Assembly: GCA_963204845.1 (NCBI GenBank)
Contig: CAUJIL010000196.1
Span: 1 to 6,966, forward strand
Direction of reading: 5' to 3'
Source of the DNA: Pseudomonadota bacterium
GTDB taxonomy: Bacteria > Pseudomonadota > Gammaproteobacteria > Pseudomonadales > UBA5518
Length of the DNA stretch: 6,966 bases
This document shows positions 1 through 5,827 of the stretch, piece after piece. Each line of letters begins with the position of its first letter. The stretch's first letter is position 1. A program made the position numbers and the translations under genes. Below the pieces are notes generated by a model, which was given only the letters and a program-made list of their open reading frames with translations, searched no databases and was not told where the DNA came from.

Positions 1-2
1 AG

Positions 3-281
3 GCCGAGGCGCTGGGAACCACCAACGCGCTCGGCCTGCGACTGCTGCAACCGCTGTCGGAGGCGGGCGAACTCGGGCGCCGGATCGCCACTGCCGGCGA
101 AGGCGTGCACGCGATCGTGTTCGCGGTCGACGATCTCGACCGCGGCATCGCCACCGCACAGGCCGCCGGGCTGCGCCTGCTGACACGCGGTGGCGGCCCC
201 GGCGACCGCCCCGAAGCCGAGTTCGATGCGGCCGATTCCTGGGGAATGACGGTCAAGCTCACCGAGCGCCGGCGCGGCTGA
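3..281 (+). CDS. VOC (glyoxalase-fold) family protein, 3' end only
   Basis: The last 92 codons of a gene that begins before the window, ending in TGA at 279-281. The strand GEGVHAIVFAVDDLDRGIA (residues 32-50 of the fragment) followed by a helix and the turn AAGLRLL is the usual start of the second beta-alpha-beta module of the vicinal oxygen chelate fold, as in methylmalonyl-CoA epimerase, glyoxalase I and ring-cleavage dioxygenases. His36 of the fragment sits where these proteins carry a metal-binding His. The last strand reads GMTVKLTER, with Lys85 where the family normally has a metal-binding Glu (as in IELVE), so the metal site may be altered. The substrate cannot be told: the N-terminal module is missing and the superfamily is functionally broad. 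It is convergent with the toxin-antitoxin pair, 227 bp away. Confidence 0.75.
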   Translation, partial: AEALGTTNALGLRLLQPLSEAGELGRRIATAGEGVHAIVFAVDDLDRGIATAQAAGLRLLTRGGGPGDRPEAEFDAADSWGMTVKLTERRRG

Positions 282-412
282 GGTTTCCGCAGCTTCACCG
301 TCACGCTCTGCTCGGGCGTCGCACGGATACCGCGAGGGGCTCGGCGGTGGTTCGCGCCCGGACGCATCACGTGACGCATCGTGGCGATGACGGCCTCGCT
401 TCCCGATTACAT

Positions 413-439
413 CGCACCCATCGAACCCGTTCGGGTGCG
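413..439. terminator. Hairpin in the gap between two convergent units (possible terminator)
   Basis: CGCACCC (413-419) and GGGTGCG (433-439) form a perfect 7-bp inverted repeat around a 13-nt loop that contains a smaller ACCC-GTTC-GGGT hairpin (425-436). It lies between the convergent VOC gene and toxin gene, where a bidirectional terminator would be expected. Neither side has a T-run, so it is not a classical intrinsic terminator. The rest of the 282-508 gap shows only a short direct repeat GACGCATC (361-368 and 373-380) flanking an 8-bp palindrome, TCACGTGA (367-374), and no credible gene. Confidence 0.25.
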
Positions 440-508
440 GGCACGTCGGGCAGGTCAGGGGACGAGTACGCGATCGGCCAGAATGAATCGATACGCAAAT
501 GCGAAACC

Positions 509-721
509 TCAGGGCGAGTCGTCGTCCGGAACCTCGGGCCGACGCTCGCTGCGCCAGACCCGGATGACGCGCACGTGCCTCGGGTCACGCCGGTAGACGA
601 TGCGAAACGGTGGCCGGATCAGCTCGCGCAGAAAGGGACGGTCGAACTCGGGCACGATGCGCCCCATCTCGGGTTGATCGGCAAGTGCAGATTCGGCGAG
701 CCGGACGGCGACCCTGGCCAT
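509..721 (-). CDS. RelE/ParE-type toxin, N-terminally short
   Basis: A 70-residue protein. Residues 19-58 carry the C-terminal half of the RelE/ParE fold: MGRIVPEF, then the strand pair RELIRPPFRIVYRRD and the final strand VRVIRVWRSER, a close match to the family pattern RELxxxxYRIVYxxxxxxVxILxVWHxxR. ParE toxins, usually about 90-105 residues, poison DNA gyrase; RelE relatives cleave mRNA on the ribosome; which type this is cannot be decided here. The first strand and first long helix of the fold seem to be missing, because the protein opens directly with MARVAVRLAESALADQPEMG, equivalent to helix 2. No upstream start is possible: an in-frame TGA lies at 731-733. The ATG is 4 nt after the antitoxin stop, the usual antitoxin-first arrangement. 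It may be a decayed toxin or an unusually short one. Confidence 0.7.
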   Translation of the reverse strand: MARVAVRLAESALADQPEMGRIVPEFDRPFLRELIRPPFRIVYRRDPRHVRVIRVWRSERRPEVPDDDSP

Positions 722-725
722 GCGA

Positions 726-971
726 TCACTTCAAGCCGAGCCGTGCCCTGGCTTCTTCGAGCGAAAGCTCTCGGCCGGCTTCCAGGTCGGCGAGACCGGC
801 GACGACCGCTCGCATGAACGCCCGCTCCTCCTCGGCGGCCTCGAAGTCTGTCACCGATTGCACCACCGCCACGCCGCGTCCGCGGCTGGTGAGCAGCACA
901 GGCCGATGCGCATCCGTCGCATGCTCGACGACCCGGCCCGGGTTCACCTTCAGGTCGGTCGGCGGAATCAC
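726..971 (-). CDS. Phd/YefM-type antitoxin
   Basis: An 81-residue protein if translation starts at the GTG at 971. The N-terminal part fits the Phd/YefM antitoxin fold: IPPTDLKVNPGRVV (helix 1), then HRPVLLTSRGRGVAVVQS (the beta hairpin, family pattern PVxITxxGxPVAVLVS), then DFEAAEEERAFMRAV. The C-terminal tail GLADLEAGRELSLEEARARL is the acidic toxin-wrapping region with the common ending G(R/K)xxSLEEARxRLG. Such proteins neutralise the partner toxin and usually repress their own promoter through the N-terminal dimer. The start is uncertain: the frame stays open to an ATG at 1079, and another GTG lies at 995. I chose 971 because it matches the family N-terminus; no strong ribosome-binding site marks any of them. 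The stop is 4 nt before the toxin ATG, so the two are surely one operon. Confidence 0.75.
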   Translation of the reverse strand: MIPPTDLKVNPGRVVEHATDAHRPVLLTSRGRGVAVVQSVTDFEAAEEERAFMRAVVAGLADLEAGRELSLEEARARLGLK

Positions 972-1028
972 GTCCCCGGAGAACCTGCTGCCCACGATCG
1001 AGTCCGCAGGTCCAGATGTGGCGCGTGA

Positions 1029-1069
1029 CCGCGATTGCCGCGAGCGATGTCGCGGCTTAGGATCGCGGC
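1029..1069. promoter_or_regulatory. Nested inverted repeats, candidate operator
   Basis: Inner repeat: GCCGCGA (1037-1043) and TCGCGGC (1050-1056), a perfect 7-bp dyad with a 6-nt centre. Outer repeat: CCGCGAT (1029-1035) and ATCGCGG (1062-1068), again 7 bp and perfect. The same half-site thus appears four times, two in each orientation, in 40 bp between the divergent antitoxin and molybdoenzyme genes. This looks like a binding site for one or two dimers of a repressor; the antitoxin is the obvious candidate, but the regulator is not shown by the sequence. Confidence 0.45.
1035..1063 (+). promoter_or_regulatory. Candidate sigma-70 promoter of the molybdoenzyme gene
   Basis: TTGCCG (1035-1040) and TAGGAT (1058-1063) each match the -35 and -10 consensus at four of six positions with an ideal 17-bp spacer. 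Transcription would start near 1070, leaving a leader of about 30 nt before the ATG at 1101. The inner inverted repeat lies in the spacer, so a protein bound there would affect RNA polymerase directly. Prediction by eye only. Confidence 0.35.
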
Positions 1070-1100
1070 ACAACTCCAAACCACCTCACGGTGACCACCG

Positions 1101-3290
1101 ATGAAGGACACGATCCACGGCATCTGCCGTTCCTGCGCCGCAATGTGCCCGATCGTGATCGACCGCGAGGACGGTCGTCCGGTGCGGATCATCGGCGACA
1201 AGCACAACCCGGTCTACTGGGGTTACACGTGCATCAAGGGCCGTGAGATGGTCAACCTGCTGCGCCATCCCGACCGCCTGCTCGGCAGCCAGCGGCGCGA
1301 GGCCGACGGCAGCTTCACGCCGATCGGCAGCGCGCAGGCGCTCGACGAGGTGGCGGAGAAGCTGCAGCGCATCATTGCCAGGCACGGTCCGCGCGCGGTG
1401 GCGACCTACGCCGGCACCTACATCTTCACCTACCCCGCGACGCAGCCTGTCGCGACGGCGTGGATGAATGCGATCGGCTCGCCGATGATGTTCACTTCGG
1501 CCACCATCGACCAGCCGGGGAAGATGATCGCGGCGGCGCTGCACGGCACCTGGAGCGCGGGTCCGCAGGTGTTCGACGACGCCGACACCTGGCTGCTCGT
1601 GGGGGTGAACCCGATCGTGGCACATTCGGGCGGCGTGCCGAACCAGAATCCCGCGAAGCGGCTGAAGGAGGCGGTCGAGCGCGGCATGAAGCCGATCGTG
1701 CTCGACCCGCGCCGCACCGAGTGCGCCGAGCGCGCCTTCGTGCACCTGCAGGCCCGCCCCGGCGAGGATCCGACGGTGCTGGCCGGGATGATCCGTGTGA
1801 TCCTCGCGGAGTCGCTGTTCGATGCGGAGTTCGTGCGCGCGCACGTGGCCGGCATCGACGCGCTGGCGGCCGCGGTCGCGCCGTTCACGCCACACTACGT
1901 CGAGCGGCGTGCCGACGTGCCGGCCGCCGACCTCGTGCTGGCGGCGCGCACCTTCGCCAGCGCCAGGCGCGGCGGCGCGACCGCCGGCACCGGCTCGAAC
2001 ATGGCGCCGCGCGGCAACCTGACCGAGTACCTGCTGCTTTGCCTGATGAGCCTGTGCGGCCGCTGGCTGAAGGCGGGCGAGCGCGTGCCGAACGCCGGGG
2101 TGCTGGGGCCGCGCTTCGCGCCGCGCGCGCAGGCCAAGGCGCCGTGGCAGGCCTGGGGCTACGGCGAGAAACTGCGCGTGCGCGGCTTCAGTGATGCCGC
2201 CTGCGGCCTGCCGACTTCGGCGCTACCCGACGAGATCCTGTTGCCCGGCGACGGGCAGGTGAAGGCACTGATCTCGATCGGCGGCAACCCGCTGATGGCC
2301 TGGCCCGATCAGAAGAAGACGCTGGCGGCGCTGAAGGCGCTCGACCTCTTCGTCTGCCTCGACATCCAGACGGCGCACAACAGCTGCCACCTGGCGCACT
2401 ACAACATCGCCTGCACGCACAGCCTCGAGAGCCCCGCGATCACGCTGCCCAACGAGATGCTGAGCTATTTCGGCACCGGCTTCGGCTACTCGGTTCCCTA
2501 CGCGCAGTACGCGCCGGCCGCCACGGCGCCGCCGCCCGGTGCCGACGTGATCGAGGAGTGGGAGTTCTTCTACGAGGTGGCGCGGCGCATGAGGCTCGAA
2601 CTGGATATGGCGGTCGCGTATTCCTGGACCACCACCAGCGGCGAACCGGCGCGCTACCGCTTCGACATGACGCGCAAGCCCACGACGGACGACCTGTTCG
2701 AGGTGCTGTGCGCCGAGGGCCGCGTGCCGTTCGCGCGCGTGAAGGAGCACCCCGGGGGGCGCGTGTTCGATGACGAGGTGATCACGGTGATGCCCGCCGA
2801 GGCAGGACACGAGGCCCGGCTGCAGGTCGGCGACGGTGCGATGGTCGCCGAGCTGCACGCGGTCGCGGCCGAGCCGATCGAGCATGAGGTGTTGCCGGCG
2901 TACCCGTTCCGCCTGATCAGCCGCCGCATGCACGCCGTGATGAACACCACCGGGCGCAACAACGCGCGGCAGCTGCGCGGCCGGCACCACAACCCGGCGT
3001 TCATGAACCCGCTCGACCTCGAGGTGCTGGGCCTCGATGACGGCGACATCATCCGCATCGCTTCGCGCCATGGCGAGATTGCGGCGATCGTGGAGAGCGA
3101 GGACGCCATCAAGCGCGGCGTCATCTCGATGAGCCACTGTTTCGGCGGCACCGATCCGGACTGTCCGACCGACGTGCGCGAGGCCGGCGCCAACACGGGC
3201 CTGCTCAGCAGCGTCGAGCACGAGTACGACCCGCACAGCGGCATTCCGCGCATGAGCGCGATCCCGGTCCGTGTCAGCAGGGGCGCCTAG
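1101..3290 (+). CDS. Molybdopterin (bis-MGD) oxidoreductase, DMSO-reductase family
   Basis: A complete 729-residue catalytic subunit of the DMSO-reductase superfamily. C9-x2-C12-x3-C16-x27-C44, followed by IKGR, is the N-terminal [4Fe-4S] motif. Cofactor-binding stretches follow: LLVGVNPIVAHSGG (165-178), VLDPRRTECAERA (200-212), ALISIGGNPLMAWPDQ (389-404). The C-terminal molybdopterin-binding domain starts near 600 (YPFRLISRRMHAVMNT) and includes NPLDLEVLGLDDGDIIRIAS (636-655). No twin-arginine or other signal peptide is present, so the enzyme is probably cytoplasmic. At the usual metal-ligand site (FTSATIDQPG, 131-140) there is no Cys or selenocysteine; Asp137 is the best candidate. No ferredoxin, flavin or membrane subunit is adjacent, so electron partner and substrate are unknown; formate, nitrate or other oxyanions cannot be told apart. 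The start codon has no good ribosome-binding site; a short dyad CGGTG-AC-CACCG (1089-1100) abuts it. Length and motifs fit an intact gene. Confidence 0.88.
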   Translation: MKDTIHGICRSCAAMCPIVIDREDGRPVRIIGDKHNPVYWGYTCIKGREMVNLLRHPDRLLGSQRREADGSFTPIGSAQALDEVAEKLQRIIARHGPRAVATYAGTYIFTYPATQPVATAWMNAIGSPMMFTSATIDQPGKMIAAALHGTWSAGPQVFDDADTWLLVGVNPIVAHSGGVPNQNPAKRLKEAVERGMKPIVLDPRRTECAERAFVHLQARPGEDPTVLAGMIRVILAESLFDAEFVRAHVAGIDALAAAVAPFTPHYVERRADVPAADLVLAARTFASARRGGATAGTGSNMAPRGNLTEYLLLCLMSLCGRWLKAGERVPNAGVLGPRFAPRAQAKAPWQAWGYGEKLRVRGFSDAACGLPTSALPDEILLPGDGQVKALISIGGNPLMAWPDQKKTLAALKALDLFVCLDIQTAHNSCHLAHYNIACTHSLESPAITLPNEMLSYFGTGFGYSVPYAQYAPAATAPPPGADVIEEWEFFYEVARRMRLELDMAVAYSWTTTSGEPARYRFDMTRKPTTDDLFEVLCAEGRVPFARVKEHPGGRVFDDEVITVMPAEAGHEARLQVGDGAMVAELHAVAAEPIEHEVLPAYPFRLISRRMHAVMNTTGRNNARQLRGRHHNPAFMNPLDLEVLGLDDGDIIRIASRHGEIAAIVESEDAIKRGVISMSHCFGGTDPDCPTDVREAGANTGLLSSVEHEYDPHSGIPRMSAIPVRVSRGA

Positions 3291-3293
3291 CGC

Positions 3294-3833
3294 TCACCAC
3301 ATCAGGTCGTCGGGGATCGGGAAGTCCTTGTACGGATCGTCCTCGGCCGGCAGGTCGGCGGCGGGCGTGTTCCACACCACGATCACGTCGGCATCGCGGC
3401 TGCGGATGCGCTCGGCGGCGGCCACCGGCACCAGCTCGTGGCCGTTGCCCGAACGCACGATCACGAGCTGGCCGCGGATCAGCTGGTCGCGCAGGCGGGC
3501 GTTCACGTACAGTTTCTTGATGACGCCGCGGTCGGCGAAGTTGTAGGCAATGTCGCCGCCCTCGCGCGGCTGGCGGTAGTGCCGCACCAGTTGCGCGATC
3601 TGGGCGGCGGTCTCGCGCTGGCGCAGTTCCGCGTTCTGCTGCTGGGCGAGCGCGCGATCGACCTCGGCCTTGTCGCGCAGCGACTGCTCCGCGAGGCGTC
3701 TCTGCGCGTCGAGCTCGGCGGCATTCTTGCCGGCCTGCTTCTTCTGCTTGTCTTTCGCCCGGTTGCTTTCCTTCAGCTTCTTCGCGTCGACCAGTCCGGC
3801 CTTCAGCAACTGATCCTGCAGGGAATTGCGCAT
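3294..3833 (-). CDS. yaiL: YaiL / DUF2058 family protein
   Basis: A 179-residue protein, as far as I recall the same length as E. coli YaiL. It begins MRNSLQDQLLKAGLVDAKK, matching the family's LQEQLLKAGL opening, followed by a very charged, probably coiled-coil segment at about 20-80 (Lys-rich, then Glu/Gln/Arg-rich). The C-terminal half contains DIAYNFADRGVIKKLYVN and a final DDPYKDFPIPDDLMW, the family hallmark. The family has been annotated as nucleoprotein or polynucleotide-associated, but its role is not established. The chosen ATG has GGAG six nt upstream and matches the family N-terminus. The frame remains open for 123 further codons upstream (to 4202), so a longer form is conceivable. 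It is convergent with the molybdoenzyme gene, only 3 nt between stop codons, leaving no room for a separate terminator. Confidence 0.9.
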   Translation of the reverse strand: MRNSLQDQLLKAGLVDAKKLKESNRAKDKQKKQAGKNAAELDAQRRLAEQSLRDKAEVDRALAQQQNAELRQRETAAQIAQLVRHYRQPREGGDIAYNFADRGVIKKLYVNARLRDQLIRGQLVIVRSGNGHELVPVAAAERIRSRDADVIVVWNTPAADLPAEDDPYKDFPIPDDLMW

Positions 3834-4100
3834 GCTGTACTCCGTTGCTGTGGTGCAAGGCGCCACTCGCCGTGGCGGTCGCGCACTTCGCAGTCTGTTT
3901 GCGTTTCGCGCAGGCCCGGTTCGACGGTCAACGATGCGCGGTGCCCGGCGCCTTGTCCAGATGGTGCGGTAACCGGGCCTGACGCGCGACTCCACCAGCG
4001 CGCGCATCAGTGACTTCAGCGTGCCGGCGTCGCGACCTCCACGAGACGCCGCGGCGACCGCACGAAGGGGTCGCCACGCGGTCTTCTCGGCCTGGCTCAT
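3834..4100 (-). other. Open, in-frame upstream stretch with its own start; possible small ORF or YaiL extension
   Basis: The 349 bp between yaiL and the AI-2E gene contain no recognised gene. On the minus strand an ATG at 4100 is preceded by AGAGG five nt upstream, a good ribosome-binding site. From it 89 codons run without stop straight into the yaiL start in the same frame; translation would give a 268-residue fusion. The first half (MSQAEKTAWRPLRAVAAASR onward to about residue 48) uses GC-rich third positions like real genes; the second half is Arg-rich with poorer codon use and resembles no protein I know. In a neighbouring frame a short stretch near 3850-3950 looks somewhat more coding-like, which would fit an old frameshifted gene. 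It could be a remnant, a leader ORF, or a chance opening in GC-rich DNA. Confidence 0.3.
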
Positions 4101-4104
4101 GAAA

Positions 4105-4174
4105 TCCTCTGGTCGAGCGTGCGACGCGGTCGTATGCTGATTTGCGATCGTCGTGCTCGTCTCCAACCAGAGGA
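4105..4174. promoter_or_regulatory. Divergent start region with mirrored ribosome-binding sites
   Basis: TCCTCTGGT (4105-4113) and ACCAGAGGA (4166-4174) are a perfect 9-bp inverted repeat. Each arm supplies the AGAGG ribosome-binding site of a divergent ATG: minus strand at 4100 and plus strand at 4183 (AI-2E gene, spacing 8 after AGAGGA). The 52 bp between must contain any promoters. TATGCT (4133-4138) is a possible -10 box for the plus strand, without a convincing -35. Confidence 0.35.
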
Positions 4175-4182
4175 ACGCGGAA

Positions 4183-5313
4183 ATGAATGCATCTTCCGTC
4201 ATCGACAGGGAATTCGAGAAGCGCCTTTCGGACCGTGCGCTGGACGTGCTGATCCGCGCCGGCCTGTTGCTGGCACTGACGCTCCTGTGTTACCGGATCA
4301 TGCAGCCCTTCGTGACCATGCTGGTGTGGTCGGTGATCCTCGCGGTCACGCTGTACCCGCTGCATCGCAAGCTGGCTGCGAAGCTGGGCGGAAAGCAGGG
4401 CGGTGCCGCGACCCTGGTCGTGCTGCTGGGCGCCGTGCTGATCGTCACACCCACCGCGACACTGATGAGTTCCCTCGGGGACTCGTTGCATTCCCTGGTG
4501 AGCGGCGTGCGTGACAACACGCTGCACATCCCCCCGCCGAAGGCCTCGGTTGCCGAGTGGCCGCTGGTGGGCAAGCAGGTACACGCGGCGTGGACGAAGG
4601 CGCACGCCGACCTGCCCGCCATGGTCAAGAGCCTGCAGCCGAAGATCGGCGAGATGGCCAAGACCATGCTCGGTTTCGTGGCCAGCATTGGCGGCGGGAT
4701 CCTGAAGTTCCTGTTCTCCTTTGTGATTGCCGGGGTCGTCCTGGCCTTCGGGGAGGCCGGAGCGGGCGCCGCACGGCGGATCCTGCAGCGCATCGGCGGT
4801 CTCCAGCGCGGCGCGCAGTTCACGCTGCTGGCGACCCAGACGATCCGCGCGGTGGCGCTCGGCGTCATCGGCATCGCGTTCATCCAGGCCATCATCGTGG
4901 GGCTTGCCTTGCTGCTGGCGGGCGTTCCGTTCGCCGGTGCGCTGGCCGGCGTGGTGCTGGTGCTCGGCATCGCGCAGATCCCGGCCTTGCTGGTCACGCT
5001 GCCGGCGATCGGCTGGCTGTGGGTCACGGGGACGCACGATACCGTGATGGCCGTGGTGTTCACGATCACGCTGCTGGTGGCGGGATCGGTCGACAACGTG
5101 CTGAAGCCCCTGATGCTCGGGCGCGGCGTGGATGCGCCGATGGCAGTGATCCTGCTCGGTGCGCTCGGTGGCATGGCGACCGGGGGCATTCTCGGTATGT
5201 TCGTCGGCGCGGTGCTGCTGGCGCTCGGCTACCAGATCTTCATGACCTGGGTCGATGAGAACCCCGAACTGCCAGCGCCCGCCGAGGCGGACGAGTCACC
5301 CGCAGGCAGCTGA
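4183..5313 (+). CDS. AI-2E family transporter (PerM/YdiK-like membrane protein)
   Basis: A 376-residue inner-membrane protein starting at the ATG at 4183, which has AGAGGA eight nt upstream; a GTG at 4153 in frame is less likely. Hydrophobic segments fall at about 24-62 (two helices), 75-97, 167-190, 222-247, 250-280, 286-305 and 320-350, the usual eight-helix layout with a soluble insert at about 98-166. Family signatures are SVDNVLKPLMLGRG (302-315), which matches the typical DNxLxPxLxGxxxxxP pattern, and the Gly-rich GGMATGGILGMFVGAVLLALGY ending. Members include TqsA, proposed to export autoinducer-2, and Na+/H+ antiporter relatives, but most, including YdiK-like ones, have no proven substrate; nothing here points to AI-2. 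The tail after 357 is acidic and Pro/Ala-rich. The channel-like gene follows 48 nt downstream and is probably co-transcribed. Confidence 0.88.
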   Translation: MNASSVIDREFEKRLSDRALDVLIRAGLLLALTLLCYRIMQPFVTMLVWSVILAVTLYPLHRKLAAKLGGKQGGAATLVVLLGAVLIVTPTATLMSSLGDSLHSLVSGVRDNTLHIPPPKASVAEWPLVGKQVHAAWTKAHADLPAMVKSLQPKIGEMAKTMLGFVASIGGGILKFLFSFVIAGVVLAFGEAGAGAARRILQRIGGLQRGAQFTLLATQTIRAVALGVIGIAFIQAIIVGLALLLAGVPFAGALAGVVLVLGIAQIPALLVTLPAIGWLWVTGTHDTVMAVVFTITLLVAGSVDNVLKPLMLGRGVDAPMAVILLGALGGMATGGILGMFVGAVLLALGYQIFMTWVDENPELPAPAEADESPAGS

Positions 5314-5361
5314 GCGTGGCACGTCATTGCCCGTCCACAGTCACTCAGCGGAGCGAGACCA

Positions 5362-5712
5362 ATGATCAACAGCCTGCGGGTCGGATTGCCGATGATGGCG
5401 CTGTACCTGCTGGTGCAGGTGGCGGCGGCCTATTGGAGCGTGCGCAATTACATGCGCCAGGCCGCCGAACCCGGTGCGCGGTCCGGATTCGTCGCGGGCA
5501 GCATGCCGCTCGTGGTCGCCATGCTCATCATGATGGGCGGCAACGTGGTGCAGATCGCGCTGTGGGGCGTCCTGTTCGTGCTGCTCGGCGAAGTCACAGT
5601 GCTGGACGAGACGGTCTACCACTCCGCCGTGAACTACGCCTCGCTCGGCTATGGCGACATCGTGATGAGCGCCGACTGGCGGCTCTGCCTGCGCGTCGCG
5701 TGGATCGGATAG
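5362..5712 (+). pseudogene. Small K+-channel-like protein, truncated before its last helix
   Basis: 116 codons from an ATG with GGAG eight nt upstream. Hydrophobic helices lie at about 7-26 and 47-77. They are followed by VYHSAVNYASLGYGDIVMS (85-103), a pore helix and selectivity filter of the Ion_trans_2 type: SLGYGD at 94-99 corresponds to TVGYGD. After ADWRL (104-108) relatives go on with an inner, pore-lining helix, giving about 140-150 residues; here the reading turns to CLRVAWIG and stops. None of the three frames downstream contains a membrane helix, so a single base shift does not restore the gene; a deletion or replacement near 5685-5695 is more likely. Without the inner helix the pore could not form normally. 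The frame before the break is well preserved, so the damage may be recent. It follows the AI-2E gene in the same direction. Confidence 0.65.
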
Positions 5713-5759
5713 TCCTGCAGGAAAAGCGCGAATCGCTGGCGCGGCATTCAGCACGCTGA
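5686..5759 (+). pseudogene. Possible 3' remnant of another gene
   Basis: Directly after the point where the channel gene loses similarity, a different plus-strand frame reads LPARRVDRIVLQEKRESLAR and ends at TGA 5757-5759. Its codon use is ordinary for this genome (CTG, GCG, CGC, GTG), and it looks like the C-terminus of a soluble protein. It may be the end of a gene joined to the channel by a deletion. No family recognised, and the left boundary is a guess. Confidence 0.2.
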
Positions 5760-5827
5760 CATCTCCGAGGGTGAACTTGAGCCGTTCCCACCGTATGCTC
5801 GCACCGAATCAGCGCTGACGCTGTCAG
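5748..5827. repeat. Short palindromes in the convergent gap before the RTX gene end
   Basis: TCAGC-AC-GCTGA (5748-5759), the perfect palindrome TCAGCGCTGA (5809-5818), and CTGAC-GCT-GTCAG (5815-5827, overlapping the RTX stop codon) share the element GCTGA. They could form a small hairpin at the 3' ends of the two convergent units, but no T-run follows on either strand, so a terminator call is weak. The rest of 5713-5823 shows nothing further. Confidence 0.25.

Noticed and set aside
347..817. 156-codon open frame on the plus strand opposite the toxin gene
   Set aside because: No ribosome-binding site or recognisable domain; it overlaps the toxin and antitoxin, which are supported by family motifs and a 4-nt junction.
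1086..1895. 269-codon open frame on the minus strand that would extend toward the antitoxin
   Set aside because: Arg/His-rich shadow opposite the N-terminal half of the molybdoenzyme, including its Fe-S motif.
2223..3236. 337-codon open frame on the minus strand inside the molybdoenzyme gene
   Set aside because: It is rich in Arg, His and Val without any domain and mirrors GC-biased codons of a well-supported gene on the other strand.
3928..5037. 369-codon open frame on the minus strand across the AI-2E gene
   Set aside because: The translation is a His/Gln/Arg-rich shadow, whereas the plus strand has membrane helices and family motifs.
5706..5725. Palindrome TCCTGCAGGA at the channel break as a possible mobile-element end
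   Set aside because: There are no terminal inverted repeats, target duplication or transposase around it; a 10-bp palindrome alone is not evidence of insertion.
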